Translations under genes and position numbers: made by a program
NCBI GenBank assembly: GCA_038741495.1
Contig: JAVYKX010000001.1
Span: 304,918-368,917 of the forward strand
Direction: 5' to 3'
Source: Thermofilum sp.
Lineage (GTDB): Archaea; Thermoproteota; Thermoprotei; Thermofilales; Thermofilaceae
Length of the DNA: 64,000 nt
Shown here: positions 30,975-38,956 of the stretch, in pieces
Layout of the letters: each line of letters opens with the position of its first letter
Position numbering within the stretch: position 1 is the stretch's first letter
Notes under the pieces: generated by a model
What the model saw: the letters and a program-made list of their open reading frames with translations, nothing else
What the model was told of the DNA's origin: nothing
The model's database searches: none

Positions 30975-31868
30975 ATGAGCACCTGGAGAAGCCTAACCGT
31001 GTTCATCGCGGTGAGCTACGGGCTCGCCGCAGCGATAGACTTCGCCACAAGGCAAGTGGTTGAGAGCGAGCCGCCCACCTCCCAGCTGCTGGTGGCGCTC
31101 CCGCTCGCGTGGGGGCTCGTGAGGATGTACACACCCACGGTAGCGGCTCTAGCGTCCGCCCTCCTGATCGACCGAGTGGAGCGGTCTAAGCTGCGCAGCA
31201 CCCTCGGCTTGAGCGTCACAGAGCTCTCCGTCAAGTACTTCCTCCTGGCACCGCTCCTCGTCCTACCCCCGCTCTTCGCAGCCCTCGCCCTGGAGCTGAC
31301 CCTCGGCGCTCTTGAGCCTCGAGCGCTTCTCACTGCGCTTCCAGGGCTCCACCTCCTAGAGCCGAGGCTCACAGCCGCCACATTTATGGCAGTCACGCTG
31401 CTCTCCGGGTACCTAGCGGCAGTCACCATCAACGCCATCTACGCTCTAGGCGAGGAGATCGGCTGGAGAGGATACCTCTACACGCTCCTCTGGCCGAGGC
31501 TCGGCCCCCTCAAGGCCACGCTGGTGATCGGTGCCGCGTGGGGCTTGTGGCACTACACGGCAGCCCTACTCCTCGGCCACAACTACCAGACCCACAGGGT
31601 GGAGGGCCCCCTCGTCTTCACCGCTATAACCACCCTGATGACAGCGCCGATGCTGCTGCTGCGCCGCAGCTCCGGCAGCGTGCTGCCGGCAGCAAGCTTC
31701 CACGGGGCTGTGAACGCCTGGTGGGGCCTCACCGTGCTGCTAGCCCCGAGCCTCGGAGAGCTGCAAGGCGGCTTGGGAGCCGTAGGCTTAGCCGCGTGGG
31801 CTCTAGCGCTTCCTGTGATCCTGGCCGCGGAGCGCTTACTGGCTGGGAGGCTCGGAGCGGGTAAATAA
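30975..31868 (+). CDS. CPBP-family intramembrane metalloprotease
   Basis: About 297 residues with seven or eight hydrophobic segments. The catalytic set of the CPBP (CAAX protease and bacteriocin-processing) family is present: ALGEEIGWRGYLY (paired glutamates and Arg), WGLWHY (His) and SFHGAVNAWWG (His). It should cut a peptide within the membrane. Substrate unknown; CPBP members act in prenyl-protein processing or peptide immunity. ATG 30975 is preferred over TTG 30972 and has a TATA box 27 nt upstream. Confidence 0.85.
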   Translation: MSTWRSLTVFIAVSYGLAAAIDFATRQVVESEPPTSQLLVALPLAWGLVRMYTPTVAALASALLIDRVERSKLRSTLGLSVTELSVKYFLLAPLLVLPPLFAALALELTLGALEPRALLTALPGLHLLEPRLTAATFMAVTLLSGYLAAVTINAIYALGEEIGWRGYLYTLLWPRLGPLKATLVIGAAWGLWHYTAALLLGHNYQTHRVEGPLVFTAITTLMTAPMLLLRRSSGSVLPAASFHGAVNAWWGLTVLLAPSLGELQGGLGAVGLAAWALALPVILAAERLLAGRLGAGK

Positions 31869-31886
31869 GCTTCTTTTAAAACACTC

Positions 31887-32339
31887 TTAGGTGGAGAAGC
31901 CGATCCTCACTCCGAAGAAGTCCTTGACGTGAGGCTTGAAGAAGTAGTAGAGGATGAGAGCGGCGATCAGCAGCCCTAGAAGGGACGACGGGTCCCCCAT
32001 CGCGACCCCTGCAAGAGAGGATACAACCCCGAGAACCTCGAGGACTACGACGATCCACCAGGCCCAGCCTTTCCCGGTCCAGAGCCCCCAGCCGACGAGC
32101 AGGGCCACGAGCCCCGCCACTAGGAACACTACGCCCAGAACGCCGAGCAGCGCGCTCAGCAGCGGCGGCACCGCAGCCCCCGCGAAAAGCTCCGCAACAT
32201 AGGGGCCGACAGCCATGAAGAAGAGGCCTAGCAGCAGCGCCAAGACTCCGCCGACGAACTCGAGGATAGCGAGGATAGTTACGCCGAGCGGCCTAACCCT
32301 AGGTGGAGGAGGTGGGGGTAAAGCTGCCGCGCTCTCCAT
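31887..32339 (-). CDS. Small four-helix membrane protein, function unknown
   Basis: About 150 residues. A proline run (ALPPPPPPR) precedes four hydrophobic helices (GVTILAILEFVGGVLALLLG, LLSALLGVLGVVFLVAGL, WWIVVVLEVLGVVSSL, LLGLLIAALILYYFF), then a short charged tail VKDFFGV. This layout is common among archaeal DUF-type membrane proteins. ATG 32339 is chosen because a strong TATA (TTATATAG, 32363-32370 on the minus strand) is centred 27 nt upstream. Confidence 0.7.
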   Translation of the reverse strand: MESAAALPPPPPPRVRPLGVTILAILEFVGGVLALLLGLFFMAVGPYVAELFAGAAVPPLLSALLGVLGVVFLVAGLVALLVGWGLWTGKGWAWWIVVVLEVLGVVSSLAGVAMGDPSSLLGLLIAALILYYFFKPHVKDFFGVRIGFST

Positions 32340-32362
32340 ACGCTTTTCGAAGAGCGGAGCCG

Positions 32363-32370
32363 CTATATAA
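32363..32370 (-). promoter_or_regulatory. TATA box of the 31887-32339 gene
   Basis: TTATATAG on the minus strand, centred 27 nt before ATG 32339; decides the start against an upstream in-frame alternative. Confidence 0.55.
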
Positions 32371-32459
32371 AAGTTCTTGAAGCTAGCCGGAGCGCCGGCC
32401 ACCACTCCTTTAAAGAACACGAAGGCTCGGGTAAAAAAGCAGAGCCATTGCGGAGAAGT

Positions 32460-33728
32460 TTAGAGCCAGCCTCTCAGCTTCATCGCCGTGTAGACGCGCT
32501 CCACAGCCAGCACGAAAGCCGCATCCCTCATGGTCACGAGGCGGTTGCTGTGCTCGCTCTTCAACCGCTCCCAGCGCTCCGCCGTCTTCCTGAAGTTCCT
32601 CTCCATGATGCTGGCCAGGCGCTGCCTCGTCTCCTCCTCGTCCCAGAACCACCACTGCAGGTTCTCCACCCACTCCAAGTAGCTCATGATCACTCCGCCA
32701 GCGTTCGCGAGGATGTCCGGAACGACAGCGATGAAGTCCTTGCGGGAGTAGAGGATCTTCTCCGCGCCGGGCGTCGTGGGGCCGTTCGCAGCCTCAGCGA
32801 TCAGCCTCGCCTTCACTTTCGCCGCGTTCTCCTCGGTGATCGTGTTCTCGATAGCCGCTGGTATTAGGATGTCCGCCTCCACGTAGAGCGACGCGTCCGG
32901 GTCCTGGATCCTCTGCCCCTTCGGGTAGTTGATCACCTTCCCCGTCTCGTTCTTCACCTTGATAGCCAGCTCCACGTCCAACCCGTTAGGGTCGTACACC
33001 GTGCCCGAGGTATCGCTCACCGCCACGACCTTCGCGCCCAGCCTCTTGGACCAGAGGGCCGCGTACTGCCCAGCGTTCCCGAAGCCGTGGATCGAAACCA
33101 CCTTGCCCTCGAAGCCGCCCATCCAGAGGTCGGCAGCCGCCTTAGCCGCGACGACGGTGCCGTACCCCGTCGAGTAGATGCGCACAGGGTTACCCCACAG
33201 CTCAGGCGGCTTCGCCGTGAACACTCCAGGCACGTTGTAGCCCTTCAGCTTGCTGAACTCGTCCACCATCCAAGCCATGACCTGGGGGTTCGTCCCCACG
33301 TCGGGCGCCGGGATGTCTACGAGGTCGCCGATCAGCGGAGCTATAGCCCTAGCGTAACCCCTGCTCAGCCTCTCCAGCTCACCCTGGCTCAGCTTCTTCG
33401 GGTCGCACCTCACCGCGCCCTTCCCGCCCCCGTAGGGCAGGCCGGCGAGCGAGTTCTTCAGCGTCATCCCAAGCGCGAGCGCCATATCCGTCTCCAGCGT
33501 CACCTCCGGGTGGAAGCGGATCCCGCCCTTGTAGGGGCCCAGCGCGTTGTTGTGCTGCACCCTGTAGCCCTCGAACACCGCGAGCCGCCCGTCATCCATG
33601 CGCACCGGGATCTTCACCATGAGGACGCGGTCGGGCCTGCTCAAGTACTCGTAGACCTCGCGCGGCAGGCCGGCGAGCTCCACCGACTCCCTGAGGATGC
33701 TCAGCATCCAGTCAAGGTAGCTGCTCAA
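32460..33728 (-). CDS. gdhA: Glutamate dehydrogenase
   Basis: About 422 residues. It interconverts glutamate and 2-oxoglutarate plus ammonia with NAD(P). Landmarks: [33 protein letters not shown] (catalytic Lys), [10 protein letters not shown], the dinucleotide fold [11 protein letters not shown], and [10 protein letters not shown]. Start is set at TTG 33728, with GGTGGG just upstream. The TATA-like TTATAA at about 33761-33770 is too close to the upstream in-frame TTG at 33758 (about 8 nt) for that to be the start. TTG 33746 is an alternative. Hexameric in related hyperthermophiles. Confidence 0.93.
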   Translation of the reverse strand: MSSYLDWMLSILRESVELAGLPREVYEYLSRPDRVLMVKIPVRMDDGRLAVFEGYRVQHNNALGPYKGGIRFHPEVTLETDMALALGMTLKNSLAGLPYGGGKGAVRCDPKKLSQGELERLSRGYARAIAPLIGDLVDIPAPDVGTNPQVMAWMVDEFSKLKGYNVPGVFTAKPPELWGNPVRIYSTGYGTVVAAKAAADLWMGGFEGKVVSIHGFGNAGQYAALWSKRLGAKVVAVSDTSGTVYDPNGLDVELAIKVKNETGKVINYPKGQRIQDPDASLYVEADILIPAAIENTITEENAAKVKARLIAEAANGPTTPGAEKILYSRKDFIAVVPDILANAGGVIMSYLEWVENLQWWFWDEEETRQRLASIMERNFRKTAERWERLKSEHSNRLVTMRDAAFVLAVERVYTAMKLRGWL

Positions 33729-33847
33729 GCTCCCACCGCTAGACAAAGGTAAAACCAAGCTTATAAAGCTTTTGCAGGATTTTTACAGGGAGGGGCGGGC
33801 GCCATCCCGGAGAAAACTAGAAAAAGAAGCACCGCGAGCAACCCTGG

Positions 33848-34210
33848 ATGGAAGCTCTCCAGATCGTCATCCTCGCCGCCGTGGCGATCGCTCTCTCCGT
33901 AGCCGCCGCGCTCTGGCTCGCCAACCTCGCCACGCATCAGACAGGAGTCGAGCTGCTCGAAATCAAAGCCTCCGCCCAGAAGCTCGGGAGCAAAACCCTC
34001 CTAACGATCCATGTGCAGAACCGCGGCACCACGGCAGCCACCCTGCTCTACGTCAAAGTCAACCAGCAGCCCCACCCAGCCCAGGTAACCCTGCAGCCCG
34101 GCGGAACCGCGACCATCACCCTGGAGGTCGAGGCAGCCCCACGGCTCCTGCAAGCCGCAGTAGTGACAGCGAGAAACGAGTACCCACTGCTCGTCGAAGT
34201 CAAACCGTGA
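33848..34210 (+). CDS. Pilin/archaellin-like single-helix protein with beta ectodomain
   Basis: A 120-residue protein. Residues 4-27 (LQIVILAAVAIALSVAAALWLA) are a hydrophobic helix, followed by a beta-sandwich-like domain (LLTIHVQNRGTTAATLLYVKV, PGGTATITLEVE). The shape matches archaeal type IV pilin-like proteins, but the class III signal (charged run then G before the helix) is missing; the start is nearly at the helix. ATG start. It lies 92 nt before a clearer pilin on the same strand. It could be a minor pilin or anchored surface protein. Confidence 0.65.
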   Translation: MEALQIVILAAVAIALSVAAALWLANLATHQTGVELLEIKASAQKLGSKTLLTIHVQNRGTTAATLLYVKVNQQPHPAQVTLQPGGTATITLEVEAAPRLLQAAVVTARNEYPLLVEVKP

Positions 34211-34272
34211 GAGCTGAACTCCACAAGCAAGGCGGGAAGCCCCGCGGAAAGCGAGAAGTGCTCCATCCTAAA

Positions 34273-34280
34273 ATTTATAA
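34273..34280 (+). promoter_or_regulatory. TATA box of the pilin gene at 34302
   Basis: ATTTATAA centred about 26 nt before GTG 34302; predicts a leaderless transcript separate from the upstream pilin-like gene. Confidence 0.6.
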
Positions 34281-34301
34281 GCGAGATCTCGGCGGAAAAT
34301 C

Positions 34302-34769
34302 GTGAAAGCCATGAGGCTAGCTAGCAGGAGGGGTATAAGCCCCGTCATCGCCACCGTCATCCTGGTAGCGATCACGATCGCCGTCGCAATCGCTGTCGCC
34401 TTCTGGATGACAGGCATCGTCGGGCTCTTCGCAGGAGCCGTCGAAAAGCTCGAAATCACCTCGATCTACGCAACACCTACTGGTAATGGCTGGGATGTCA
34501 CTGTACGCGTCAACAACACTGGCACCGTCCCTGTAACTATCGATCAAGTCTTCGTAAACGGCATACTAGTCGGTAGTCCTGAGTGTGGGGGCGCATCTCT
34601 CAAAGGAGGCACTATTAGCTTAAATCCTGGCGAGGGTACGACTATAACGCTTTCTTTGAATAAGGGCCAAAAATGCGGCCCCACGACTTTTAATCCTGGT
34701 ATTAGCATTGAGGTTAAGCTGCACACTGCTGGGGGTAGGGAGTACCCGAAGCTTATCACGCTGCCTTAG
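34302..34769 (+). CDS. Archaeal type IV pilin
   Basis: A 155-residue pilin precursor. The class III signal ASRRGISPVIATVILVAIT shows the basic run, a cleavage site after RRG for the PibD/FlaK-type peptidase, and the ISPVIATVIL helix typical of archaeal pilins. The ectodomain is beta-rich (WDVTVRVNNTGTVPVTIDQV) with two cysteines (ECGG, KCGP) that may pair. Base composition drops in GC from about 34480 compared with its neighbours. No assembly ATPase or peptidase is in this window. GTG start with TATA 26 nt upstream. Confidence 0.85.
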   Translation: MKAMRLASRRGISPVIATVILVAITIAVAIAVAFWMTGIVGLFAGAVEKLEITSIYATPTGNGWDVTVRVNNTGTVPVTIDQVFVNGILVGSPECGGASLKGGTISLNPGEGTTITLSLNKGQKCGPTTFNPGISIEVKLHTAGGREYPKLITLP

Positions 34770-34778
34770 CGGCTTTTA

Positions 34779-34819
34779 AGGGCTCTCTTTTTTCTCTCAG
34801 GGCTCTCTTTTTTTCTCTC
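34779..34819 (+). terminator. Tandemly duplicated poly-T terminator
   Basis: AGGGCTCTCTTTTTTCTCTC (34779-34798) is followed directly by a second copy with one extra T (34799-34819). Both carry an oligo-T tract, the archaeal termination signal, about 10 nt after the pilin stop. A doubled stop would isolate strong pilin transcription. Confidence 0.6.
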
Positions 34820-34867
34820 CTTGATTTTAGCGATAGCTACATATAGTTCTCGTGGTGGGAGGTTGCG

Positions 34868-35185
34868 ATGAGCAGCGAGGTTATTGAGGTTGAGCTGGCT
34901 AGGCCGGTGAACCCTGCGGGTGTGAGCTTTATCAGGTACTTGTGGGGGGCTGTTGGCGCGAGGAACAGGGCGGTGCTGGAGGGCTACAGGAGGGAGTTGA
35001 GCAGGCTTGTGCAGCGGCTGGGCTTCGCGCTGGAGGAGAAGCTGGGCTCGAACAAGCTGGTGACGGGTAAGGTGGTGCTGGAGCTGAGGGATGGGAAGCC
35101 TGTGCGGCTCGTCGCCAGGGATCTCAGGGTTTGGCAGGAGGTTGGGCCGGTGGAGGGCGAGGTCGTGGTCGAGCTTAGGGAGTAG
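34868..35185 (+). CDS. Small unrecognised protein
   Basis: A 105-residue soluble protein with an N-terminal beta segment (VIEVELARPVN), a helical middle (RAVLEGYRRELSRLVQRLGFALEEKLG) and C-terminal strands (LVTGKVVLELRDGKPVRLVARDLRVW). No cysteines or known motif. ATG start with GGGAGGT 7-13 nt upstream, one of the clearer ribosome sites in the window. It stands alone between the pilin terminator and the permease gene. Confidence 0.6.
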   Translation: MSSEVIEVELARPVNPAGVSFIRYLWGAVGARNRAVLEGYRRELSRLVQRLGFALEEKLGSNKLVTGKVVLELRDGKPVRLVARDLRVWQEVGPVEGEVVVELRE

Positions 35186-35227
35186 GCGCGGCGGAACATT
35201 AAAATTCTTTTAACTCTAGTTTTCGCG

Positions 35228-36559
35228 ATGGGAGAGCTGAGGCGAGAGCTGGGTTTAGGCTACGCGACGCTGATGGGGGTAGGGCTGATCCTCGGCGCCG
35301 GGGTCTACGTCCTGGTTGGAAGGGTTGCCGGGCTGGTGGGCGACGCGGTCTGGATGAGCGTTGCTTTCTCGGGGCTTATCGCGGTCTTGACGGCGCTGTC
35401 GTACGCGGAGCTGGCCGGGATGTTCCCCTACGCTTCTAGCACGTACAGGTACGTTGGGGAGGCTTTCCCGGGGAGCGGCCTGCTCTCCTTCGCGGCCGGC
35501 TGGCTGCTCTTCTTCGGGGGTGTCGCTGGCGCGGCTACCGCGGCGCTGGGCTTCGCGAGCTACTTTTCCCGGCTGGCGGGCTTGCCGCTGGTGCCGGTCT
35601 CGCTCGCGCTGCTGCTCCTGCTCTCCCTGCTGAACTGGTGGGGTATCAAGGAGTCTGCAGCGCTCTCAGCGGTGTTCACGCTGGTGGAGGCTGGGGGGCT
35701 GCTGCTCGTGGTTGCTCTGGGCTTGCTTCTGCCTCAGCGGAGCCCTAGCTACTTCTCGCCGAACCCGGGCGTCGACCCTGTCATTGCGGTGCTCGTGGGG
35801 GCGGCGATCTTCTACTTCGCCTACACGGGCTTCGAGTTCCAGCCGGCGCTGAGCGAGGAGACGAGGGATGCGGAGCGCGTGATGCCGAAGGCGATCGTGC
35901 TGGCTACAGCGGCCACCACGCTCCTCTACCTCGCTGTGAGCTTGAGCGCGGTGCGGCTGATGAGCTGGGAGGAGCTTGGGAGCAGCAGGGCTCCTCTCGC
36001 CGACGCGGCGGCTAGGGCTTGGCCCGGAGCTTACGGGGCTTTGATGGTGATCGCGCTGTTCGCTACGACGAACACGGTGCTGGGTTTCCTCGTGACGGCG
36101 TCGAGGCTCGCTTACGGGATGGCGGAGGAGGGTGTGGCTTGGCGAGGCTTGGGGAAGGTGGACCGGTGGCGCAGGACGCCTCACGTGAGCGTGGCTTTCT
36201 CGGGGCTGCTGGCGGCGCTGGTGATACTCTTGACGGACTACCTTCCCGAGGTTACCGGCTGGAGGCTCAGGCTGGGGGAGTTCGAGTACCAGCTGATCGA
36301 CCTCGTGGGGAAGACCGCCAGCTTGGCTGTGCTGCTCGCTTTCCTCGCCGTGAACGCCTCGCTCGTCGTGCTGCGGCTGAAGAGGCCTGGCGCGCCGAGG
36401 CCCTTCAAGGTGCCTTTGAGCGTGGGCAGGGTGCCCGTGCTGCCGATCTTCGCCAACGCTTTGATTCTAGTCTTCCTGGCTGTGAGCTTCGCCGACTGGA
36501 TAGTCTGGCTCAGCACGCTGGTTGTGCTGGCGCTCGGCCTGCTTCTCCGGAGAAAGTAA
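35228..36559 (+). CDS. APC-superfamily amino acid permease
   Basis: A 443-residue transporter with about twelve hydrophobic segments. The start GLGYATLMGVGLILGAGVYVLVG is the broken first helix of APC permeases (GxGxxxGxGI-like), followed by YAELAGMFPYASSTYRYV in helix 3 and FFYFAYTGFEFQPALSEE-like IFYFAYTGFEF in helix 6. It probably imports amino acids in exchange or with protons. ATG start 43 nt after the previous stop. Substrate not predictable. Confidence 0.9.
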   Translation: MGELRRELGLGYATLMGVGLILGAGVYVLVGRVAGLVGDAVWMSVAFSGLIAVLTALSYAELAGMFPYASSTYRYVGEAFPGSGLLSFAAGWLLFFGGVAGAATAALGFASYFSRLAGLPLVPVSLALLLLLSLLNWWGIKESAALSAVFTLVEAGGLLLVVALGLLLPQRSPSYFSPNPGVDPVIAVLVGAAIFYFAYTGFEFQPALSEETRDAERVMPKAIVLATAATTLLYLAVSLSAVRLMSWEELGSSRAPLADAAARAWPGAYGALMVIALFATTNTVLGFLVTASRLAYGMAEEGVAWRGLGKVDRWRRTPHVSVAFSGLLAALVILLTDYLPEVTGWRLRLGEFEYQLIDLVGKTASLAVLLAFLAVNASLVVLRLKRPGAPRPFKVPLSVGRVPVLPIFANALILVFLAVSFADWIVWLSTLVVLALGLLLRRK

Positions 36560-36580
36560 GCTGTTGGTTTTTCTCGAGGT

Positions 36581-36952
36581 TTATCTCGCCAGCGCGCTAA
36601 CCACTGCTAGTGGCTTCACGCTGACCTCCAGCTCTGCCTCGGCTTCGCTCTCGCTTCTCGGGGCGATGAACCTGACGCTTAGCTTTGCCGAGGCGCCCGG
36701 CTCCAGGTCGAGCGAGAAGCTTGCCTGGGGGGTGGACCTGCCCAAGTAGCGTGTTTCACCGTTCACCTCGACCGCCAGGATGGACTGCCTGAAGCCTCTC
36801 GACAGCTTCACGGCTACCGTGTACCTCACGGGCTTCGAGCTCCTGTTGACCAGGGGGATTTCAACCGCCTGGCCGACGGCGAGGGGTAGCTTCAGGGGCT
36901 CGAAACCCTCGTGGAAGCGGATCAGGATGCTCGCGCTAGCCACGAAGCGCAC
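36581..36952 (-). CDS. Small beta-sandwich protein, function unknown
   Basis: A 123-residue protein, mostly beta strands (AVEIPLVNRSSKPVRYTVAV, ASFSLDLEPGASAKLSVRF, AEAELEVSVKPLAVV), with the feel of an immunoglobulin-like or CARDB-type domain. No signal, cysteines or membrane helix. GTG start with the symmetric box CTTTTAAAAG (36976-36985) about 28 nt upstream. Convergent with the permease gene. Function unknown. Confidence 0.6.
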   Translation of the reverse strand: MRFVASASILIRFHEGFEPLKLPLAVGQAVEIPLVNRSSKPVRYTVAVKLSRGFRQSILAVEVNGETRYLGRSTPQASFSLDLEPGASAKLSVRFIAPRSESEAEAELEVSVKPLAVVSALAR

Positions 36953-36975
36953 CCGTGCCGAGGCGTGCCCGGGGG

Positions 36976-36985
36976 CTTTTAAAAG
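36976..36985 (-). promoter_or_regulatory. TATA-like box of the 36952 gene
   Basis: CTTTTAAAAG, a perfect palindrome, centred about 28 nt before GTG 36952 on the minus strand. Confidence 0.45.
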
Positions 36986-37016
36986 GAGTTTAGTTCAGAG
37001 GCTCCCGGCCGGAAGA

Positions 37017-37025
37017 GCTATTAAC
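37017..37025 (+). promoter_or_regulatory. TATA-like box of the roadblock/SLOG operon
   Basis: GCTATTAAC centred about 26 nt before GTG 37047. It places transcription start at the codon and rejects a longer frame beginning at 36780. Confidence 0.5.
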
Positions 37026-37046
37026 GCCTGTGCGCACCGGGCTGGT

Positions 37047-37394
37047 GTGCCGGGCTTAACCGAAGTGATGGAGCGGGAGCTTTCGCGAGCGCGCGGTTTT
37101 CAGTCGCTAGCGGTGGTCGAGGGGGGTGAGCGTTTCCACGCGGTGGGCCGCCTCGACGAGAGAGTTCTCCCTGAGGTTCACGAGCTTTTCAAGTTCATGT
37201 CGGAGACGTTCAAGCAGCTGAGGGGAGGGGGTGTCCGCTCCCTCGTCGCGGAGTTCGAGGACATGGGGGTCGTGTTCGTGAAGCTCGGCTTCAACAGCTA
37301 CCTTGTCGCGACCTACAGGGGCTTGCCGCTCGGCACAGCCTACTACGAGGCGAGGAGGATCGCCAGCGCGGTTCGGGAGGCGCTGCCGGGGTGA
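37047..37394 (+). CDS. Roadblock/LC7-like small protein
   Basis: About 115 residues. ERELSRARGFQSLAVVEGGE, then EVHELFKFMSETFKQL, a strand VRSLVAEFEDMGVVFVKL, NSYLVATYRG and a final helix: the alpha-beta-beta-alpha-beta-beta-beta-alpha order of roadblock (MglB-like) domains. These regulate small Ras-like GTPases, and one is encoded at 1216-1719 in this window. Start GTG 37047, leaderless by TATA placement; ATG 37068 is an alternative. The stop overlaps the SLOG gene start (GTGA). Confidence 0.7.
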   Translation: MPGLTEVMERELSRARGFQSLAVVEGGERFHAVGRLDERVLPEVHELFKFMSETFKQLRGGGVRSLVAEFEDMGVVFVKLGFNSYLVATYRGLPLGTAYYEARRIASAVREALPG

Positions 37395-37945
37395 GGCCTG
37401 TGAGGGTCGTCGGGGTTGCCGCGCTGGGCACTGAGCCGCCCGGGGAGCTGGCGGAGAAAGCTAGGCTTTTCGTCAGGGAGCTTGCAGGGCTGTGCGGACG
37501 CGAGGTGTGCCTGGCTCTCGGCGGGTACTGGGGGCTCATGAAGGTTGTCGTGGATGAGGCTTTGAGGCTCGGCCTCCTCGTGATCCTCTTCCCTCCCGTG
37601 GAGCGCGAGGACGTCGCGTTCCCCGAGGGCGTGGTCGTGGTGAGGACGGGTTCGAGCTTCAGGGTGAGGAGCGTGTTCCTGTGCAGGTCTTCCGACGTGC
37701 TGGTGAGCCTTGGCGGCGAGGCTGGCACGATGCAGGAGGTGTTCACCGCCTACCTTGAGGGCGTGCCTGTCCTCGCGCTGGGAGGTACGGGCTTGTCGAG
37801 CGACCGCTTAGCTGCTTTCGCGCCGTGCCTCGACTCGAGGTGCTCTGCGCCGGTGGAGGTCGTGCCGGACCCGTCCTCGCTGGCGAGGAGGGTTTGCGAG
37901 CTGGTGAGAAGCGCTCGGGGGAGGGGGTGGGCGGCTCCAGGCTAG
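37391..37945 (+). CDS. SLOG/LOG-family (TIGR00725-like) nucleotide-binding protein
   Basis: A 184-residue Rossmann-like protein. VVGVAALGTEPP opens the fold, LALGGYWGLMKVVVDEALR is the first glycine motif, and LVSLGGEAGTMQEVFTAYLEGVPVLALGG the second, as in LOG phosphoribohydrolases and their TIGR00725 relatives. The strict LOG motif PGGxGT is here LGGEAGT, so cytokinin-like hydrolysis is not assured; a nucleotide-sensing role is possible. It starts in a GTGA overlap with the roadblock gene, suggesting coupled function. Confidence 0.78.
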   Translation: MRPVRVVGVAALGTEPPGELAEKARLFVRELAGLCGREVCLALGGYWGLMKVVVDEALRLGLLVILFPPVEREDVAFPEGVVVVRTGSSFRVRSVFLCRSSDVLVSLGGEAGTMQEVFTAYLEGVPVLALGGTGLSSDRLAAFAPCLDSRCSAPVEVVPDPSSLARRVCELVRSARGRGWAAPG

Positions 37946-37996
37946 GTGGTGGGCTCGGGGATCACGCTTAAATGCTGCCTCGAGCTCTAGGCGGCT

Positions 37997-38890
37997 GTGC
38001 TCGCTCGGCCGGAGTGTGTAGCTTGCATCTACAGGACGAGAGCTGCGGAGCTGGCCGCATCCAGGCTCCCGGAGGACGTGAAGGTAGCGAAGCTGAGGGC
38101 TCTCACGGAGCACTACGCTCTGCTGGTGGCGCCGGGCGTGGCGACCACAGTGCTGGCTTGGAGGGCTTTCGCGAAGGTGAAGGAGCTGCTGGGCGAGGAG
38201 GATCCTTACAGGGAGTTCAAGGAGGAGTCGCGGAGGGTGGCGGAGAGCTTAGCTCGGGAGGTTCGCAGCGCGGCTGAGGGGAAAGTGGGGTTGGAGAGGC
38301 TGAGGTACCTCATCAGGGCTAGCGTGGCTGCCAACTACCTGGATCCCGGGTCGCCGATGGGGCTCGAGCCGGGAGACCTCCTGAGGGCTATAGAGGCGGT
38401 GAGGTTCGGGAGGGATGAGACGGGTAGGCTATACGGGCAGCTGCTGGCTTCCCGCGCCGTCGCCTACGTCCTGGATAACAGCGGTGAAGCGGTGTTCGAC
38501 GCGCTCGTCATGGAGGAGCTTCGGAGGATGGGCCTCGAGCTCTTCATCGTGGCTCGCGGGAAGCCTTACCAGAACGACGTGACGTACGAGGAGGCGCTGC
38601 AGATGGGTCTCGACAGGCTGGGAACGCTGATTAGCTCTGGGACGGACTTCCCGGGGGTGGTCCCCGGCTTTGTTTCCAGCGAGGCTGTGGAGGCGCTCAG
38701 GAGAGCCGATGTGGTGATCTCTAAGGGGATGGCTAACTTCGAGAGCTTTCTCCTGAGCCAGCCCCCGAAACCTACCTTCATCGTGCTGACTGCTAAGTGC
38801 TTACCCATAGCGGCTGCCGCGGGCGTCAGGCCCGGCGAGGCGGCTGCTTTCTTCCTGGGCGGTGCTCCGGGCCCGCGAGACCTCCTGTAG
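37997..38890 (+). CDS. DUF89/ARMT1-like metal-dependent phosphatase
   Basis: A 297-residue protein of the archaeal DUF89 group, proposed damage-control phosphatases acting on reactive phosphometabolites. It starts with the family's PECVACIYRTRA cysteine pair, and has VLDNSGEAVFDALVMEEL (metal Asp-Asn), ARGKPYQNDVTYEEA, and ISKGMANFESF near 245. Total length and the VLTAKCLPIA end fit the family. GTG start. It lies 51 nt after the SLOG gene and could share its transcript. Confidence 0.85.
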   Translation: MLARPECVACIYRTRAAELAASRLPEDVKVAKLRALTEHYALLVAPGVATTVLAWRAFAKVKELLGEEDPYREFKEESRRVAESLAREVRSAAEGKVGLERLRYLIRASVAANYLDPGSPMGLEPGDLLRAIEAVRFGRDETGRLYGQLLASRAVAYVLDNSGEAVFDALVMEELRRMGLELFIVARGKPYQNDVTYEEALQMGLDRLGTLISSGTDFPGVVPGFVSSEAVEALRRADVVISKGMANFESFLLSQPPKPTFIVLTAKCLPIAAAAGVRPGEAAAFFLGGAPGPRDLL

Positions 38891-38956
38891 CTCCTTGAAG
38901 TCAAGCTTTATTACGTACCGCTAGGTTTTGGAGTCGTCCGAAAGAGTTGGTTTCGA

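Noticed and set aside
33772-34305. 177-codon ORF over the pilin-like gene
   Set aside because: Extreme Arg/Pro/Ser composition, a frame shadow of the 33848 gene.
36780-37046. N-terminal extension of the roadblock gene
   Set aside because: It crosses a convincing minus-strand gene, its residues look random, and a TATA box predicts a start at 37047.
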